NCBI RefSeq assembly: GCF_016907715.1
Contig: NZ_JAFBCM010000001.1
Coordinates: 3,534,001-3,598,000 of the forward strand
DNA: 64,000 bases
Source of the DNA: Tenggerimyces flavus
GTDB lineage: Bacteria > Actinomycetota > Actinomycetes > Propionibacteriales > Actinopolymorphaceae
Direction: 5' to 3'
Below the pieces are notes generated by a model. It was not told where the DNA came from, made no database searches, and was given only the letters and a program-made list of their open reading frames with translations. Positions within the stretch are counted from its first letter, which is position 1; every line of letters starts with the position of its first letter. This document shows, one piece after another, positions 16,767-24,478 of this stretch. The translations under genes and the position numbers were made by a program.

Positions 16767-16813
16767 TTGACCGCAAACAGTCTTCCACGTGATTTTCGAA
16801 GCATGCCTTCGAA
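16767..16813 (+). promoter_or_regulatory. Promoter and operator-like palindrome of the peptide-binding protein gene
   Basis: TTGACC (16767-16772), an 18-base spacer and GATTTT (16791-16796) form a plausible -35/-10 pair, with transcription starting near the ATG at 16803. TTCGAAG (16795-16801) and CTTCGAA (16807-16813) are perfect inverted arms around the start codon, separated by CATGC. This could be a repressor site. It is also possible that the arms are chance. Confidence 0.45.
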
Positions 16814-18605
16814 AACCGCGCTGACGAGACGTCGGGTACTCGAGCTCTTGGGCGCCGGAGCGGCGGGATCCGTGCTGCTGGCCGCCTGCGGGCAGAGTAA
16901 ACAAGCGCAGGAGAGCAAAGTCGCCGAGTTCCACGGCGGCACCGACTATGTCGTACCGCCCAAGGGGCACTTCAACCTGCTGACCGGCGTGACCGACGGC
17001 ATCCTCAGCGACAGCTACTTCGTCGACCTCGTGATCGCACCCAGCGCGATGTACAAGTGGAAAGAGCGCGAGTGGGTGCCGATGCTCGCCGAGAAGTGGA
17101 ACCTCGACAAGGCGGCCAACACGTTCACGCTCACGCTCAAGCAGGGCTTGAAGTGGAGCGACGGGAAACCGATTACTAGCAAGGACGTCCTCACCACGTT
17201 CTGGTGCCTGCGCGTCATGCGCAACGTCTCGTGGGACTACCTCGAGAAGGTCGAGGCACCCGACGAGCAGACCGTCGTGTTCACGATGAAGCGCCCCTCG
17301 ACCGTGCTGGAGCGGTACGTGCTCCGACAGCAGATCGTGAGCGACGCGTCGTACGGCACGTTCGCCAAGCAGGCCGAGGAGCTGTTCGGTGGCGGCGGCG
17401 ACCTGGACAGCCCGGAGGGCAAGAAGCTCAACACCGACCTGCAGGCGTTCCGCCCGGAGAAGGCCATCGCGTCGGGCGCGTTCGACTACGACTACAAGTC
17501 GATCACGAACGCCCAGCTGACGTTCGTCAAGAACGAGACCGGCTACGGCGCCGACAAGGTCGCGTTCGACAAGGTCGTCGTGTTCAACGGCGAGACGGCC
17601 GACATCACGCCGGTCGTCCTGTCCAAGGACGTCGACTACGCGACGCACGGCTTCCCGCCGGCGACGGAGAAACAGCTTGGCAGCAAGGGATTCCGCATCA
17701 TCCGCCCACCCGTCTACTCCGGCCCGGCGCTGCTGTTCAACCTGGACAAGGTCGCCGAGTTCAAGGACCTCCGGGTCCGGCAGGCGCTCGCCTACGCGAT
17801 CGACCGGACCGAGAACGGTGAGGTCTCGCTCGGCGAGTCCGGCAAGGGCGTGAAGTTCATGGCCGGCTTCTCCGACAACCTCGTCCCCGAGTGGCTGTCG
17901 GCGGAGGAGCAGGGCAAGCTCGCGACGTACGACCACGACCCCGACCGGGCGGCCGCGCTGCTGACCTCGGCGGGGTGGAAGAAGTCCGGCAAGACCTGGC
18001 AGAAGCCGGACGGCAAGCCGGCGACGTACGAGCTGATCTTCCCGGGCGAGTACGTCGACTGGGCCGCGGCGGGGACGAACGTCGGGCAGCAGCTCACCGC
18101 GTTCGGCATCGCCATCGAGCCGCGCGGCGTCAACCACATCCAGCAGCCGATCGACGTGGACAAGGGCAACTTCCAGCTCGCCATCCAGGGTTGGGGAACG
18201 TCCAGCCACCCGCACCCGCACTTCGCGTTCGTGCAGGACCTGTTCACGCACAACATCCCCACCGCCGCGAACAACGGCGGCCGCGGGATGGGCTTCGAGC
18301 TCGCGCAGACGACCGAGGCGCTCGGCAAGGTCGACCTGGAGAAGGTCGTGCTCGAAGCCGGCGAGGGCCTGGACGAGGCGCAGCAGAAGAAGAACGTGAC
18401 GACCGCTTCGATCGCGTTCAACGAGCTGCTGCCGATGCTGCCGCTGTTCGAACGGTACGGGAACAACCCCGCGCTCGAGGGCGTCCGCGTCGACAAGTGG
18501 CCGGCGGACGGCGACCCGTTGCTGATGAACTCGCCGTACGCTGACAACTTCACGATCATGCTGATGTACTCGGGCGAGCTGAAACCGGTGGCGACCAGTG
18601 GGTGA
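16803..18605 (+). CDS. Peptide/oligopeptide ABC-type substrate-binding lipoprotein (SBP family 5)
   Basis: A 600-residue protein. The N-terminus has a twin-Arg stretch (TRRRVLELLGAGAAG) and a lipobox LAAC, so it is a Tat-exported lipoprotein. Family-5 features are TFTLTLKQGLKWSDGKPITSKDV near residue 105 and DLRVRQALAYAIDRTE in the middle. Members bind di- and oligopeptides, nickel or sugars. There are no permease or ATPase genes next to it. The next gene, a gamma-glutamyltransferase, starts 8 bases before the stop (GTGGGTGA), so the pair is co-translated. That context favours a gamma-glutamyl peptide or similar ligand. The longer frame to 16689 was rejected because it runs through the upstream repeat. 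Confidence 0.92.
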   Translation: MPSKTALTRRRVLELLGAGAAGSVLLAACGQSKQAQESKVAEFHGGTDYVVPPKGHFNLLTGVTDGILSDSYFVDLVIAPSAMYKWKEREWVPMLAEKWNLDKAANTFTLTLKQGLKWSDGKPITSKDVLTTFWCLRVMRNVSWDYLEKVEAPDEQTVVFTMKRPSTVLERYVLRQQIVSDASYGTFAKQAEELFGGGGDLDSPEGKKLNTDLQAFRPEKAIASGAFDYDYKSITNAQLTFVKNETGYGADKVAFDKVVVFNGETADITPVVLSKDVDYATHGFPPATEKQLGSKGFRIIRPPVYSGPALLFNLDKVAEFKDLRVRQALAYAIDRTENGEVSLGESGKGVKFMAGFSDNLVPEWLSAEEQGKLATYDHDPDRAAALLTSAGWKKSGKTWQKPDGKPATYELIFPGEYVDWAAAGTNVGQQLTAFGIAIEPRGVNHIQQPIDVDKGNFQLAIQGWGTSSHPHPHFAFVQDLFTHNIPTAANNGGRGMGFELAQTTEALGKVDLEKVVLEAGEGLDEAQQKKNVTTASIAFNELLPMLPLFERYGNNPALEGVRVDKWPADGDPLLMNSPYADNFTIMLMYSGELKPVATSG

Positions 18606-20244
18606 GAAGGTGCTCGGATTCCCTTCTGACGTTGGCACTTCTCCTCATCCTTGGGCTCGGCGACGGCCGGCGCCGGTGTTCGGCAGCGGCGGCGTGGTGG
18701 CCACGGGTCACCCGTTGGCGAGCTCGGCCGGTTTGGCGGTCCTGCGCGCCGGTGGGAACGCCGTCGATGCCGCGGTCGCCGCGGGGTTGGTGTCGGCCGT
18801 CGTACTGCCGGAGATGTGCGGGCTCGGCGGCGACCTGTTCGCCGTTCTGCACGACCCGACCGGTACCCATTCCGTGCAGGGCAGCGGGATCGCGCCGCGC
18901 TCGTTGACGATCGACCAGCTGCGCGCGGCAGGCTCGGCGCGAAGCCGCGGCCCGTTGTCGGTCACGGTGCCGGGCATGGTGGACGCGTACTTCACGCTGC
19001 TCGCACGCTTCGGCACACGCTCGTTCGCGGACCTGGTGGAGCCGGCGATCGAGTACGCCGAGGGGCATCCGATCACGCCGGAACGCATCGTCTACATCGA
19101 CCGGTTCGCCTCGCTGCTGCGCGAGTATCCGTCCTCGGCTGCCGTGTTCCTCCCGGACGGGCGCGTGCCGCTTCCTGGTGAGGTGCTGCGTCAACCCGAC
19201 CTTGCCTCAACGCTGCGGCTGCTCGCTTCGGGTGGTCGGGACGAGTTCTACCGCGGCGAGCTCGCCGAACGGATCGGGGCGTTCATGGCTTCGATCGGCG
19301 GAGCGCTGTCCGCCGACGACCTGGTGACGCAAGCGACCGAGGTCACGGCGCCGATCTCGACGACGTACCGCGGGCACACCGTGTACGAGACGTGCCTGCC
19401 GAGCCAGGGGCAGATCGTCCTGGAGGCGTTGAACATTCTCGAGTCGTTCGACCTCTCCCTGGGGTCGGCCGAGGCCGTGCATCTGCAGGTGGAGGCGGTG
19501 AAGCTCGCCTTCGCGGACCGGCACGCGTACGCCAAGGACCCGGCGTTCGGTCCCAGCCCTGTGGACGAACTGCTGTCGAAGGACTGGGCAGCGCGGCGCG
19601 CGGCCGCGATCGGGCTCAAGGCCAGCGACGACCTGCCGCCGGGCGAGTTCGACCGCGGCGACACGAGCTACCTGTGCGTGATCGACGGCAACGGCACGAT
19701 GGTGTCGCTGATCCAGTCCGTCGCCGCCAACTTCGGCAGCGGGATCGTGGCAGGCGACACCGGCGTGGTGCTGAACAACCGGGCCTCGGCGTTCTCGTTG
19801 GACGACAACCATCCGAACGTGTTCGCGCCGGGCAAGAAGACCGTGCACACGCTGAACGCGTACCTCGTCGCCGATCCCTCCGGAACGCCCGTGCTGGTGG
19901 GCGGAACGCCGGGTGGGGACCGTCAGCCGCAGTGGAACGTGCAGTTTCTGACGGGCCTGATCGACGGTGGCTGGGACGTCCAGCAGACGCTGGAGCAGCC
20001 GACCTGGATCTCGTCCGTGGGCTCGGGCTCCGGCAGGACCGCGAACGAGTTCACCCTCGACCTCGAAGCCCGCTTCGGCCCTTCCGTCGCCTCGGCCCTG
20101 GAGGAGCGCGGCCACCGGGTGACGGTAGGCCCCGACTTCACCCCAGAGTCCTCGGTAGCCCAGCTCATCGCCCGCGACCCCACCTCGGGCGTCCTCGCCG
20201 GCGGCACCGACCCCCGCAGTGAAGGCGCAGTCCTCGCGTTCTAA
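18598..20244 (+). CDS. Gamma-glutamyltransferase/hydrolase family protein
   Basis: A 548-residue, GTG-started Ntn-hydrolase proenzyme. Features are GGNAVDAAVAAGLVSAVVLPEMCGLGGD near residue 52, SQGQIVLEALNILE near 270, and GDTSYLCVIDGNGTMVSLIQSVAANFGSG near 350, where the Thr begins the small subunit. In classical GGT this reads TTH; here it is DTS. GGTPGGDRQPQWNVQ near 440 matches the conserved GGPGG substrate loop. No signal peptide is visible. Enzymes of this branch include amidases and cephalosporin acylase-like hydrolases, so gamma-glutamyl specificity is not certain. It is co-translated with the upstream binding protein. Confidence 0.92.
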   Translation: MGEKVLGFPSDVGTSPHPWARRRPAPVFGSGGVVATGHPLASSAGLAVLRAGGNAVDAAVAAGLVSAVVLPEMCGLGGDLFAVLHDPTGTHSVQGSGIAPRSLTIDQLRAAGSARSRGPLSVTVPGMVDAYFTLLARFGTRSFADLVEPAIEYAEGHPITPERIVYIDRFASLLREYPSSAAVFLPDGRVPLPGEVLRQPDLASTLRLLASGGRDEFYRGELAERIGAFMASIGGALSADDLVTQATEVTAPISTTYRGHTVYETCLPSQGQIVLEALNILESFDLSLGSAEAVHLQVEAVKLAFADRHAYAKDPAFGPSPVDELLSKDWAARRAAAIGLKASDDLPPGEFDRGDTSYLCVIDGNGTMVSLIQSVAANFGSGIVAGDTGVVLNNRASAFSLDDNHPNVFAPGKKTVHTLNAYLVADPSGTPVLVGGTPGGDRQPQWNVQFLTGLIDGGWDVQQTLEQPTWISSVGSGSGRTANEFTLDLEARFGPSVASALEERGHRVTVGPDFTPESSVAQLIARDPTSGVLAGGTDPRSEGAVLAF

Positions 20245-20259
20245 CCCGCCCGCGTTGTT

Positions 20260-20422
20260 ATGAAGGGCACCTTCATTCGAACCTCCTCGAGGGAGGGGAC
20301 CCTCTGCCCTTCGCGAAAGTGTGGGGTTCTGGTGGCGACACGCTGGCGTGTCGCGACCAGAACCCCACAGTTTGATGGGACATGGTGGATGGGCCGGGCT
20401 ATCGAATGAAGGTGCCCTTCAT
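20260..20422. repeat. GAAGGGCACCTTC repeat, split copy with perfect 21-bp inverted ends
   Basis: ATGAAGGGCACCTTCATTCG at 20260-20279 and its exact inverse ending at 20422 (21 matching bases) enclose about 120 bases, against about 10 bases in the other two copies. The enclosed DNA contains CTCCTCGAGGGAGG and the long hairpin at 20321-20368. It separates gamma-glutamyltransferase from the convergent aldehyde dehydrogenase. It looks like one repeat split by, or carrying, another. Confidence 0.85.
20321..20368. repeat. 48-bp near-perfect hairpin inside the split repeat
   Basis: GTGGGGTTCTGGT (20321-20333) pairs with ACCAGAACCCCAC (20356-20368). After one G-G mismatch GCGACACGC (20335-20343) pairs with GCGTGTCGC (20346-20354) around a two-base centre. 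That is 22 paired bases of 23. It could work as a strong bidirectional terminator between convergent genes, or be the core of a small mobile repeat. Confidence 0.8.
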
Positions 20423-20440
20423 TCACATCGTGGCGCCGGA

Positions 20441-21877
20441 TCAGGCTTCGATGTTCGACATCACATGCTTGATCCGCGTGTAGTCCTCCAGCCCGTACAT
20501 CGACAGGTCCTTGCCGTAGCCGGAGTGCTTGAAGCCGCCGTGCGGCATCTCCGCGACCAGCGGGATGTGGGTGTTGATCCACACGCACCCGAAGTCCAAT
20601 CGCTTCGCCATCCGCATCGCGCGCCCGTGGTCCTTCGTCCACACGCTCGACGCGAGGCCGTACTGCACGCCGTTCGCCCAGCGCACGGCTTCGTCCTCGT
20701 CGGTGAACTGCTGCACGGTGATCACCGGCCCGAAGATCTCGTCCTGGATCGCCTCGTCGTCCTGCCGCAGACCGGACAGCACGGTGGGGGAGTAGAAGTA
20801 CCCGCGATCACCCACGCGCGACCCGCCGATCTGGAGCGAGGCGTGGTCGGGCAGCCGCGATACGAACCCCGTCACCCGGTCGAGCTGCACAGCGTTGTTC
20901 AACGGCCCGTACGCCGCCTCGGTGTCGGACGGCGGGCCGACCTTCGTGCCGCGGGCGTGTTCGGTCAACGCGGCAACGAAGTCGTCGTGTACGCGCGGCG
21001 ACGCGAGCACCCTGGTCGCCGCCGTGCAGTCCTGGCCGGCGTTGAAGTAGCCAGCAGCGGCGATCGCCTCAGCGGCAGCCGACAGGTCGGCGTCGTCGAA
21101 GATCACCACCGGCGCCTTGCCGCCGAGCTCGAGGTGCACGCGCTTCAGGTCAGAAGCCGCCGACGCTGCCACCTCGGCCCCGGCCCGCGGCGAGCCGGTG
21201 ATCGACACCATCGCCGGCGTCGGGTGCTCGACGAGCAGCCGGCCGGTGTCGCGTTCGCCGCACACCACGTTCAGGACGCCAGGTGGCAGGAACTCCGCGC
21301 ACAGCTCCGCCAACCAGACCGTGCTCGCCGGCGTCGTGTCGCTCGGCTTCAGGACCACGGTGTTGCCCGCGGCCAGCGCCGGCGCGAACTTCCAGATCGC
21401 CATCATGAACGGGTAGTTCCACGGCGTCACCTGCCCGACGACACCGACCGGTTCGCGGCGTACGTACGATGTATGCCCGGCCAGGTACTCACCGGCCGAA
21501 CGCCCCTCCAGCAGCCGCGCGGCCCCGGCGAAGAAGCGGATCTGGTCGGTCGACGGCGGCACCTCCTCGTCCAACGTCAGCTGGACCGGCTTGCCGGTGT
21601 TCTCCGCCTCGATCGCGACCATCTCCGCGGCCCGCGCGTCGATCGTGTCCGCGATCTTCAGCAACGCCAGTTGCCGTTCCGACGGTGTCGTGTCACGCCA
21701 CGTCTCGAACGCGGAAGCAGCCGCGCGGAACGCCCGGTCGACGTCCTCCGCACCCGAGTTCGGCGCGGTCGCGAAGACCTCTCCCGTCGACGGGTCGACG
21801 ATGTCGGTGTACTCACCGGCAACGGGAGCGACGTGCTCGCCGTTGACGAAGTTCGTCAGGGTGCGCTTGCCTGCCAT
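20441..21877 (-). CDS. NAD(P)-dependent aldehyde dehydrogenase (aminobutyraldehyde/betaine aldehyde type)
   Basis: A 478-residue protein starting MAGKRTLTNFVNGEH after a GAGGAGG ribosome site. It has the full ALDH set: TPWNYPFMMAIWKFAPALAAGN, ITGSPRAG, LELGGKAPVVIFDDAD (Glu base), FNAGQDCTAATRV (catalytic Cys) and EIFGPVITVQ. The closest style is gamma-aminobutyraldehyde dehydrogenase (FNAGQDCTA). It would turn an amino aldehyde into the acid in polyamine or amino sugar breakdown. It lies downstream of the amidohydrolase and LacI genes on the same strand, but the repeat at 21940 in between may end that transcript. Confidence 0.95.
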   Translation of the reverse strand: MAGKRTLTNFVNGEHVAPVAGEYTDIVDPSTGEVFATAPNSGAEDVDRAFRAAASAFETWRDTTPSERQLALLKIADTIDARAAEMVAIEAENTGKPVQLTLDEEVPPSTDQIRFFAGAARLLEGRSAGEYLAGHTSYVRREPVGVVGQVTPWNYPFMMAIWKFAPALAAGNTVVLKPSDTTPASTVWLAELCAEFLPPGVLNVVCGERDTGRLLVEHPTPAMVSITGSPRAGAEVAASAASDLKRVHLELGGKAPVVIFDDADLSAAAEAIAAAGYFNAGQDCTAATRVLASPRVHDDFVAALTEHARGTKVGPPSDTEAAYGPLNNAVQLDRVTGFVSRLPDHASLQIGGSRVGDRGYFYSPTVLSGLRQDDEAIQDEIFGPVITVQQFTDEDEAVRWANGVQYGLASSVWTKDHGRAMRMAKRLDFGCVWINTHIPLVAEMPHGGFKHSGYGKDLSMYGLEDYTRIKHVMSNIEA

Positions 21878-21939
21878 CAGATCCTCCTCGAGAGCCGTCC
21901 GCCGCGACGACCCACCGTCAACATACTCAGCCCGCCGCC

Positions 21940-21995
21940 TTGGGATGAAGGGCACCTTCATCCCATAGGTTGGGATGAAGGTGCCCTTCATCCAA
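21940..21995. repeat. GAAGGGCACCTTC double-hairpin repeat, copy 3
   Basis: TTGGGATGAAGGGCACCTTC... and its inverse around ATAGGTTG; near-identical to copy 1 at 16649-16704. The TGA stop of the minus-strand amidohydrolase (21988-21990) lies inside the right unit, so the repeat supplies the end of that reading frame. The last few amino acids may have changed when it inserted. Confidence 0.88.
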
Positions 21996-23178
21996 CCCGC
22001 CGTCCAGCTGTGAGGACTGTCGTCACGCGCGTCAGGGCGCCGAGATCCGCGGTGAGATCGCCGTCGAGTACGACGAGGTCGGCGGCGAGGCCGGGGGAGA
22101 GGCGACCGTAGGAGTCGCTCACCTCCAACGCGTCCGCGGCCAGCCCGGTCACCCGCCACACCAGCTCCTCCGCCGGCAGTCGCCAGTGCTGCCCGACCGA
22201 CACGAGCTGGGCAGGGAAGCCGGCGATGCCGGGCCCGAAGCCGTCGCTGCTGAAGTAGACCCGGTCGGCGAGGCCAGCACCGCGGAGCAGCTCCCACCGG
22301 TCGGCCGGTACGTCGGACGGATCGTGGTCGCGCGCGTCGCGCCGGGTGAGCGGAGCCGTCGCCGCCCCGAGGTTGAGGTCGACGTACGTCCCCTGCTCGA
22401 GCATCGAAGCCACCACGGCCGGATCCACGTCGAGCCGGCCGGCAGCGGTGGCGAGGAAGTTGCAGTGCGCGATCGTACGTACGCCGGCCTCGACCGAGCG
22501 GCGGATTCCCTCGGTGGCGTTGGCATGTGCGACGACGTGCAGACCGAAACGGTCCGCTTCGTCGACCACCGCGCGGAGCTCGTCGACGGTGTACTGCGCG
22601 CGCCGGCGGTTGGTGTGCGGGTCCATCGAGCCGCCGGTCGCCATGACCTTGATCGCGTCCGGACGCCGGGCGGCGAGCGACCGGATCGCGAGCCGCAGCT
22701 CGTCCGCGCTGTCGGCGGTCACGCCGAGGAAGTCGCCGTGCCCGCCCGTCGTGGTCAGGCACGGACCCACAGCGAGCACGCGGCTCGCCAACACCACGCC
22801 GGTGGCGACCAGGTCCCGCAGCTCGAGCGTCACGCCCTCCGGCGCGCCGCAGTCGCGTACGGTCGTCACGCCAACGTCAACCGCGGCTTGCACCGCGGCG
22901 AGAGCCCACGCGGAGTACTGCGCCGTCGAGCCGGCGATCGCCTGCCAGGCTTGGTCGTTCGCCAGTCCCCACGCGAGATGTACGTGCCCGTCGATCAGTC
23001 CGGGGATGACGGTGTGCGCGTGAAAGTCGAGCACCTCCGCGCCAGCCGCGGGCACGTCCGAGCGCGGTCCTACTGCCGCGATCCGCCCGTCGGCGACGAG
23101 GACAGCCGCGTCGCGCAGCGGAGGTCCGCCCGTCCCGTCGACGAGCACGCCGGCGAGCAGCAACAGGGGATCAGCCAC
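21988..23178 (-). CDS. Metal-dependent amidohydrolase (imidazolonepropionase/prolidase-like)
   Basis: A protein of 396 residues with GTG start overlapping the LacI stop by 8 bases (GTGGCTGA). Motifs of the amidohydrolase superfamily are present: GLIDGHVHLAWG (first metal His pair), KVMATGGSMDPH (Lys position), VVAHANATEGIRRSVEAGVRTIAHC (two His) and YFSSDGFGP (Asp). C-terminal beta-sheet: GLAADLVVLDGDL. Relatives hydrolyse cyclic amides, dipeptides or guanidines. It is translationally coupled to LacI and thus likely belongs to the same regulon as the divergent import operon. Confidence 0.92.
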   Translation of the reverse strand: MADPLLLLAGVLVDGTGGPPLRDAAVLVADGRIAAVGPRSDVPAAGAEVLDFHAHTVIPGLIDGHVHLAWGLANDQAWQAIAGSTAQYSAWALAAVQAAVDVGVTTVRDCGAPEGVTLELRDLVATGVVLASRVLAVGPCLTTTGGHGDFLGVTADSADELRLAIRSLAARRPDAIKVMATGGSMDPHTNRRRAQYTVDELRAVVDEADRFGLHVVAHANATEGIRRSVEAGVRTIAHCNFLATAAGRLDVDPAVVASMLEQGTYVDLNLGAATAPLTRRDARDHDPSDVPADRWELLRGAGLADRVYFSSDGFGPGIAGFPAQLVSVGQHWRLPAEELVWRVTGLAADALEVSDSYGRLSPGLAADLVVLDGDLTADLGALTRVTTVLTAGRRVG

Positions 23179-24316
23179 GTTCGTGGGCCTCGGCGGCACG
23201 CTTGTGCAGCAGGTCGAGCTCCTCGGGGTTGCGTGCCACGGTCTCCTCGGGATGCTCCGGATAGGTCCGGCGGAAGCCGCAGGAGTCGAGCACGATCAGC
23301 TGGGTGGACGCGAACCGCTGCTGCGGCTCGGCCGTCCGGTCCTCGATCAGGTCCATGAGCATGTTCGCCGCGTCGCGCGCTGCCTCGTACATCATCATCG
23401 CGACCGTCGTCAGCCGCGGCGTCGCGAAGCGGATGAAGTCCATGCCGTCCGCGCCGATCACCGCGAGGTCGTCGGGAACCCGGACGCCGCGCGAACGTGC
23501 CTCCGCCAGTACGCCGATCGCCATCCGGTCGCCGCCGACGAACACCGCGGTCGGCGGGTCGTCGCGGGACAGCAGCCGCCCGATCGCGGAGATGCCGGTG
23601 TCCTCGAACCCGTCGCCGGACTCGACGACGGGCTCCCATCCGGCGGCCGCGCAGAAGTCGTCGTAGGCCCGCCGGCGTTCGGTCGCGTTCCAGTTGTCCG
23701 CCGGCCCGGCGATGTGCGCGACGCGCGTGTGCCCGAGCCGCGCGAGGTGCTGGAGCGCGAGCGTCGAGCCGGGATGGTCGTCGGTGTTGACCACGCCGAT
23801 CTCCCCGCGCCCCGCGGAGGCGGCGACCGCGTTCACCGCGACGACCGGAAGCGGAAGCTGCTCGACGTCGCGCAGCGGCTCCCAGCACCACAAGATGCCG
23901 TCCACCGCGCCACTGGCCCAGACCTGCCGGTGCCGCGGGTCGTCGAACGGGTCGCCCGCGGTGATCTGCAGGATGACGTTGTAGCCGCGGGTGGACGTGG
24001 CGCGGTCGATGCCGCTCAGCGCCTCGGAGATCTTCAGGTTGGAGAACCGGCGCTCGTGGTGGCCGGGGCTGCCGGACGGTACGACGACCGCGATCGTGTC
24101 GGTCCGCTGCCGGCCGAGCGCCCGTGCGGCCGCGTTCGGCTGGTAGTCGAGCTGTCGCGCCGCCTCCCACACCTTCTCGACCGTGCGCGGGCTGATCTGG
24201 ATCGCGCCGACGTTGCGGCCGATGATGCGCGAGACGGTGCTCTTGGAGACGCCCGCCAGCTTCGCGACGTCGTCCATCGTCGCCCGCCCGGAACGACTCG
24301 CCTCGCTCTCCGGCAC
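23171..24316 (-). CDS. LacI-family transcriptional regulator
   Basis: A 381-residue protein, GTG start after GGGGGAGG. The HTH is at about 13-60: TMDDVAKLAGVSKSTVSRIIGR and the hinge helix DYQPNAAARALGRQRTDTIAVVVP. The rest is a periplasmic-binding-like sensor domain (GVVNTDDHPGSTLALQHLARLGHTRVAHIAGP, FVGGDRMAIGVLAEARSRGVRVPDDLAVIG). It diverges from the ABC import operon, and the 14-bp palindrome in between is the obvious site. An effector sugar or sugar acid is expected; its identity is unknown. Confidence 0.95.
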   Translation of the reverse strand: MPESEASRSGRATMDDVAKLAGVSKSTVSRIIGRNVGAIQISPRTVEKVWEAARQLDYQPNAAARALGRQRTDTIAVVVPSGSPGHHERRFSNLKISEALSGIDRATSTRGYNVILQITAGDPFDDPRHRQVWASGAVDGILWCWEPLRDVEQLPLPVVAVNAVAASAGRGEIGVVNTDDHPGSTLALQHLARLGHTRVAHIAGPADNWNATERRRAYDDFCAAAGWEPVVESGDGFEDTGISAIGRLLSRDDPPTAVFVGGDRMAIGVLAEARSRGVRVPDDLAVIGADGMDFIRFATPRLTTVAMMMYEAARDAANMLMDLIEDRTAEPQQRFASTQLIVLDSCGFRRTYPEHPEETVARNPEELDLLHKRAAEAHERG

Positions 24317-24348
24317 CGCGCCTCCCCCTGTTGATCTTCAAGCACCTC

Positions 24349-24407
24349 TCGACAAAGCGTAACCGCAGGCCTAGTCTGGGGCAACCGCGACACCGCAACC
24401 GGTTGCG
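24349..24407 (+). promoter_or_regulatory. Import-operon promoter with LacI operator CGCAACCGGTTGCG
   Basis: TCGACA (24349-24354), 17 bases, TAGTCT (24372-24377): a good -35/-10 pair pointing into the binding-protein gene. The perfect 14-bp palindrome CGCAACCGGTTGCG at 24394-24407 starts about 17 bases after the -10. A symmetrical site with a central CG is the standard operator form of LacI-family proteins. Binding there would block the operon and possibly the divergent lacI-amidohydrolase transcript. Confidence 0.8.
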
Positions 24408-24478
24408 CGCCACCGGTTTCATCACCGGAACTCACTCCAACGAAGCGTTCCAAGCCCAGTGCCAGGAGAGGACGTGAC

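Noticed and set aside
20321-22111. A 596-codon plus-strand frame opposite aldehyde dehydrogenase
   Set aside because: It passes through the hairpin repeats and is antisense to a gene with all ALDH motifs.
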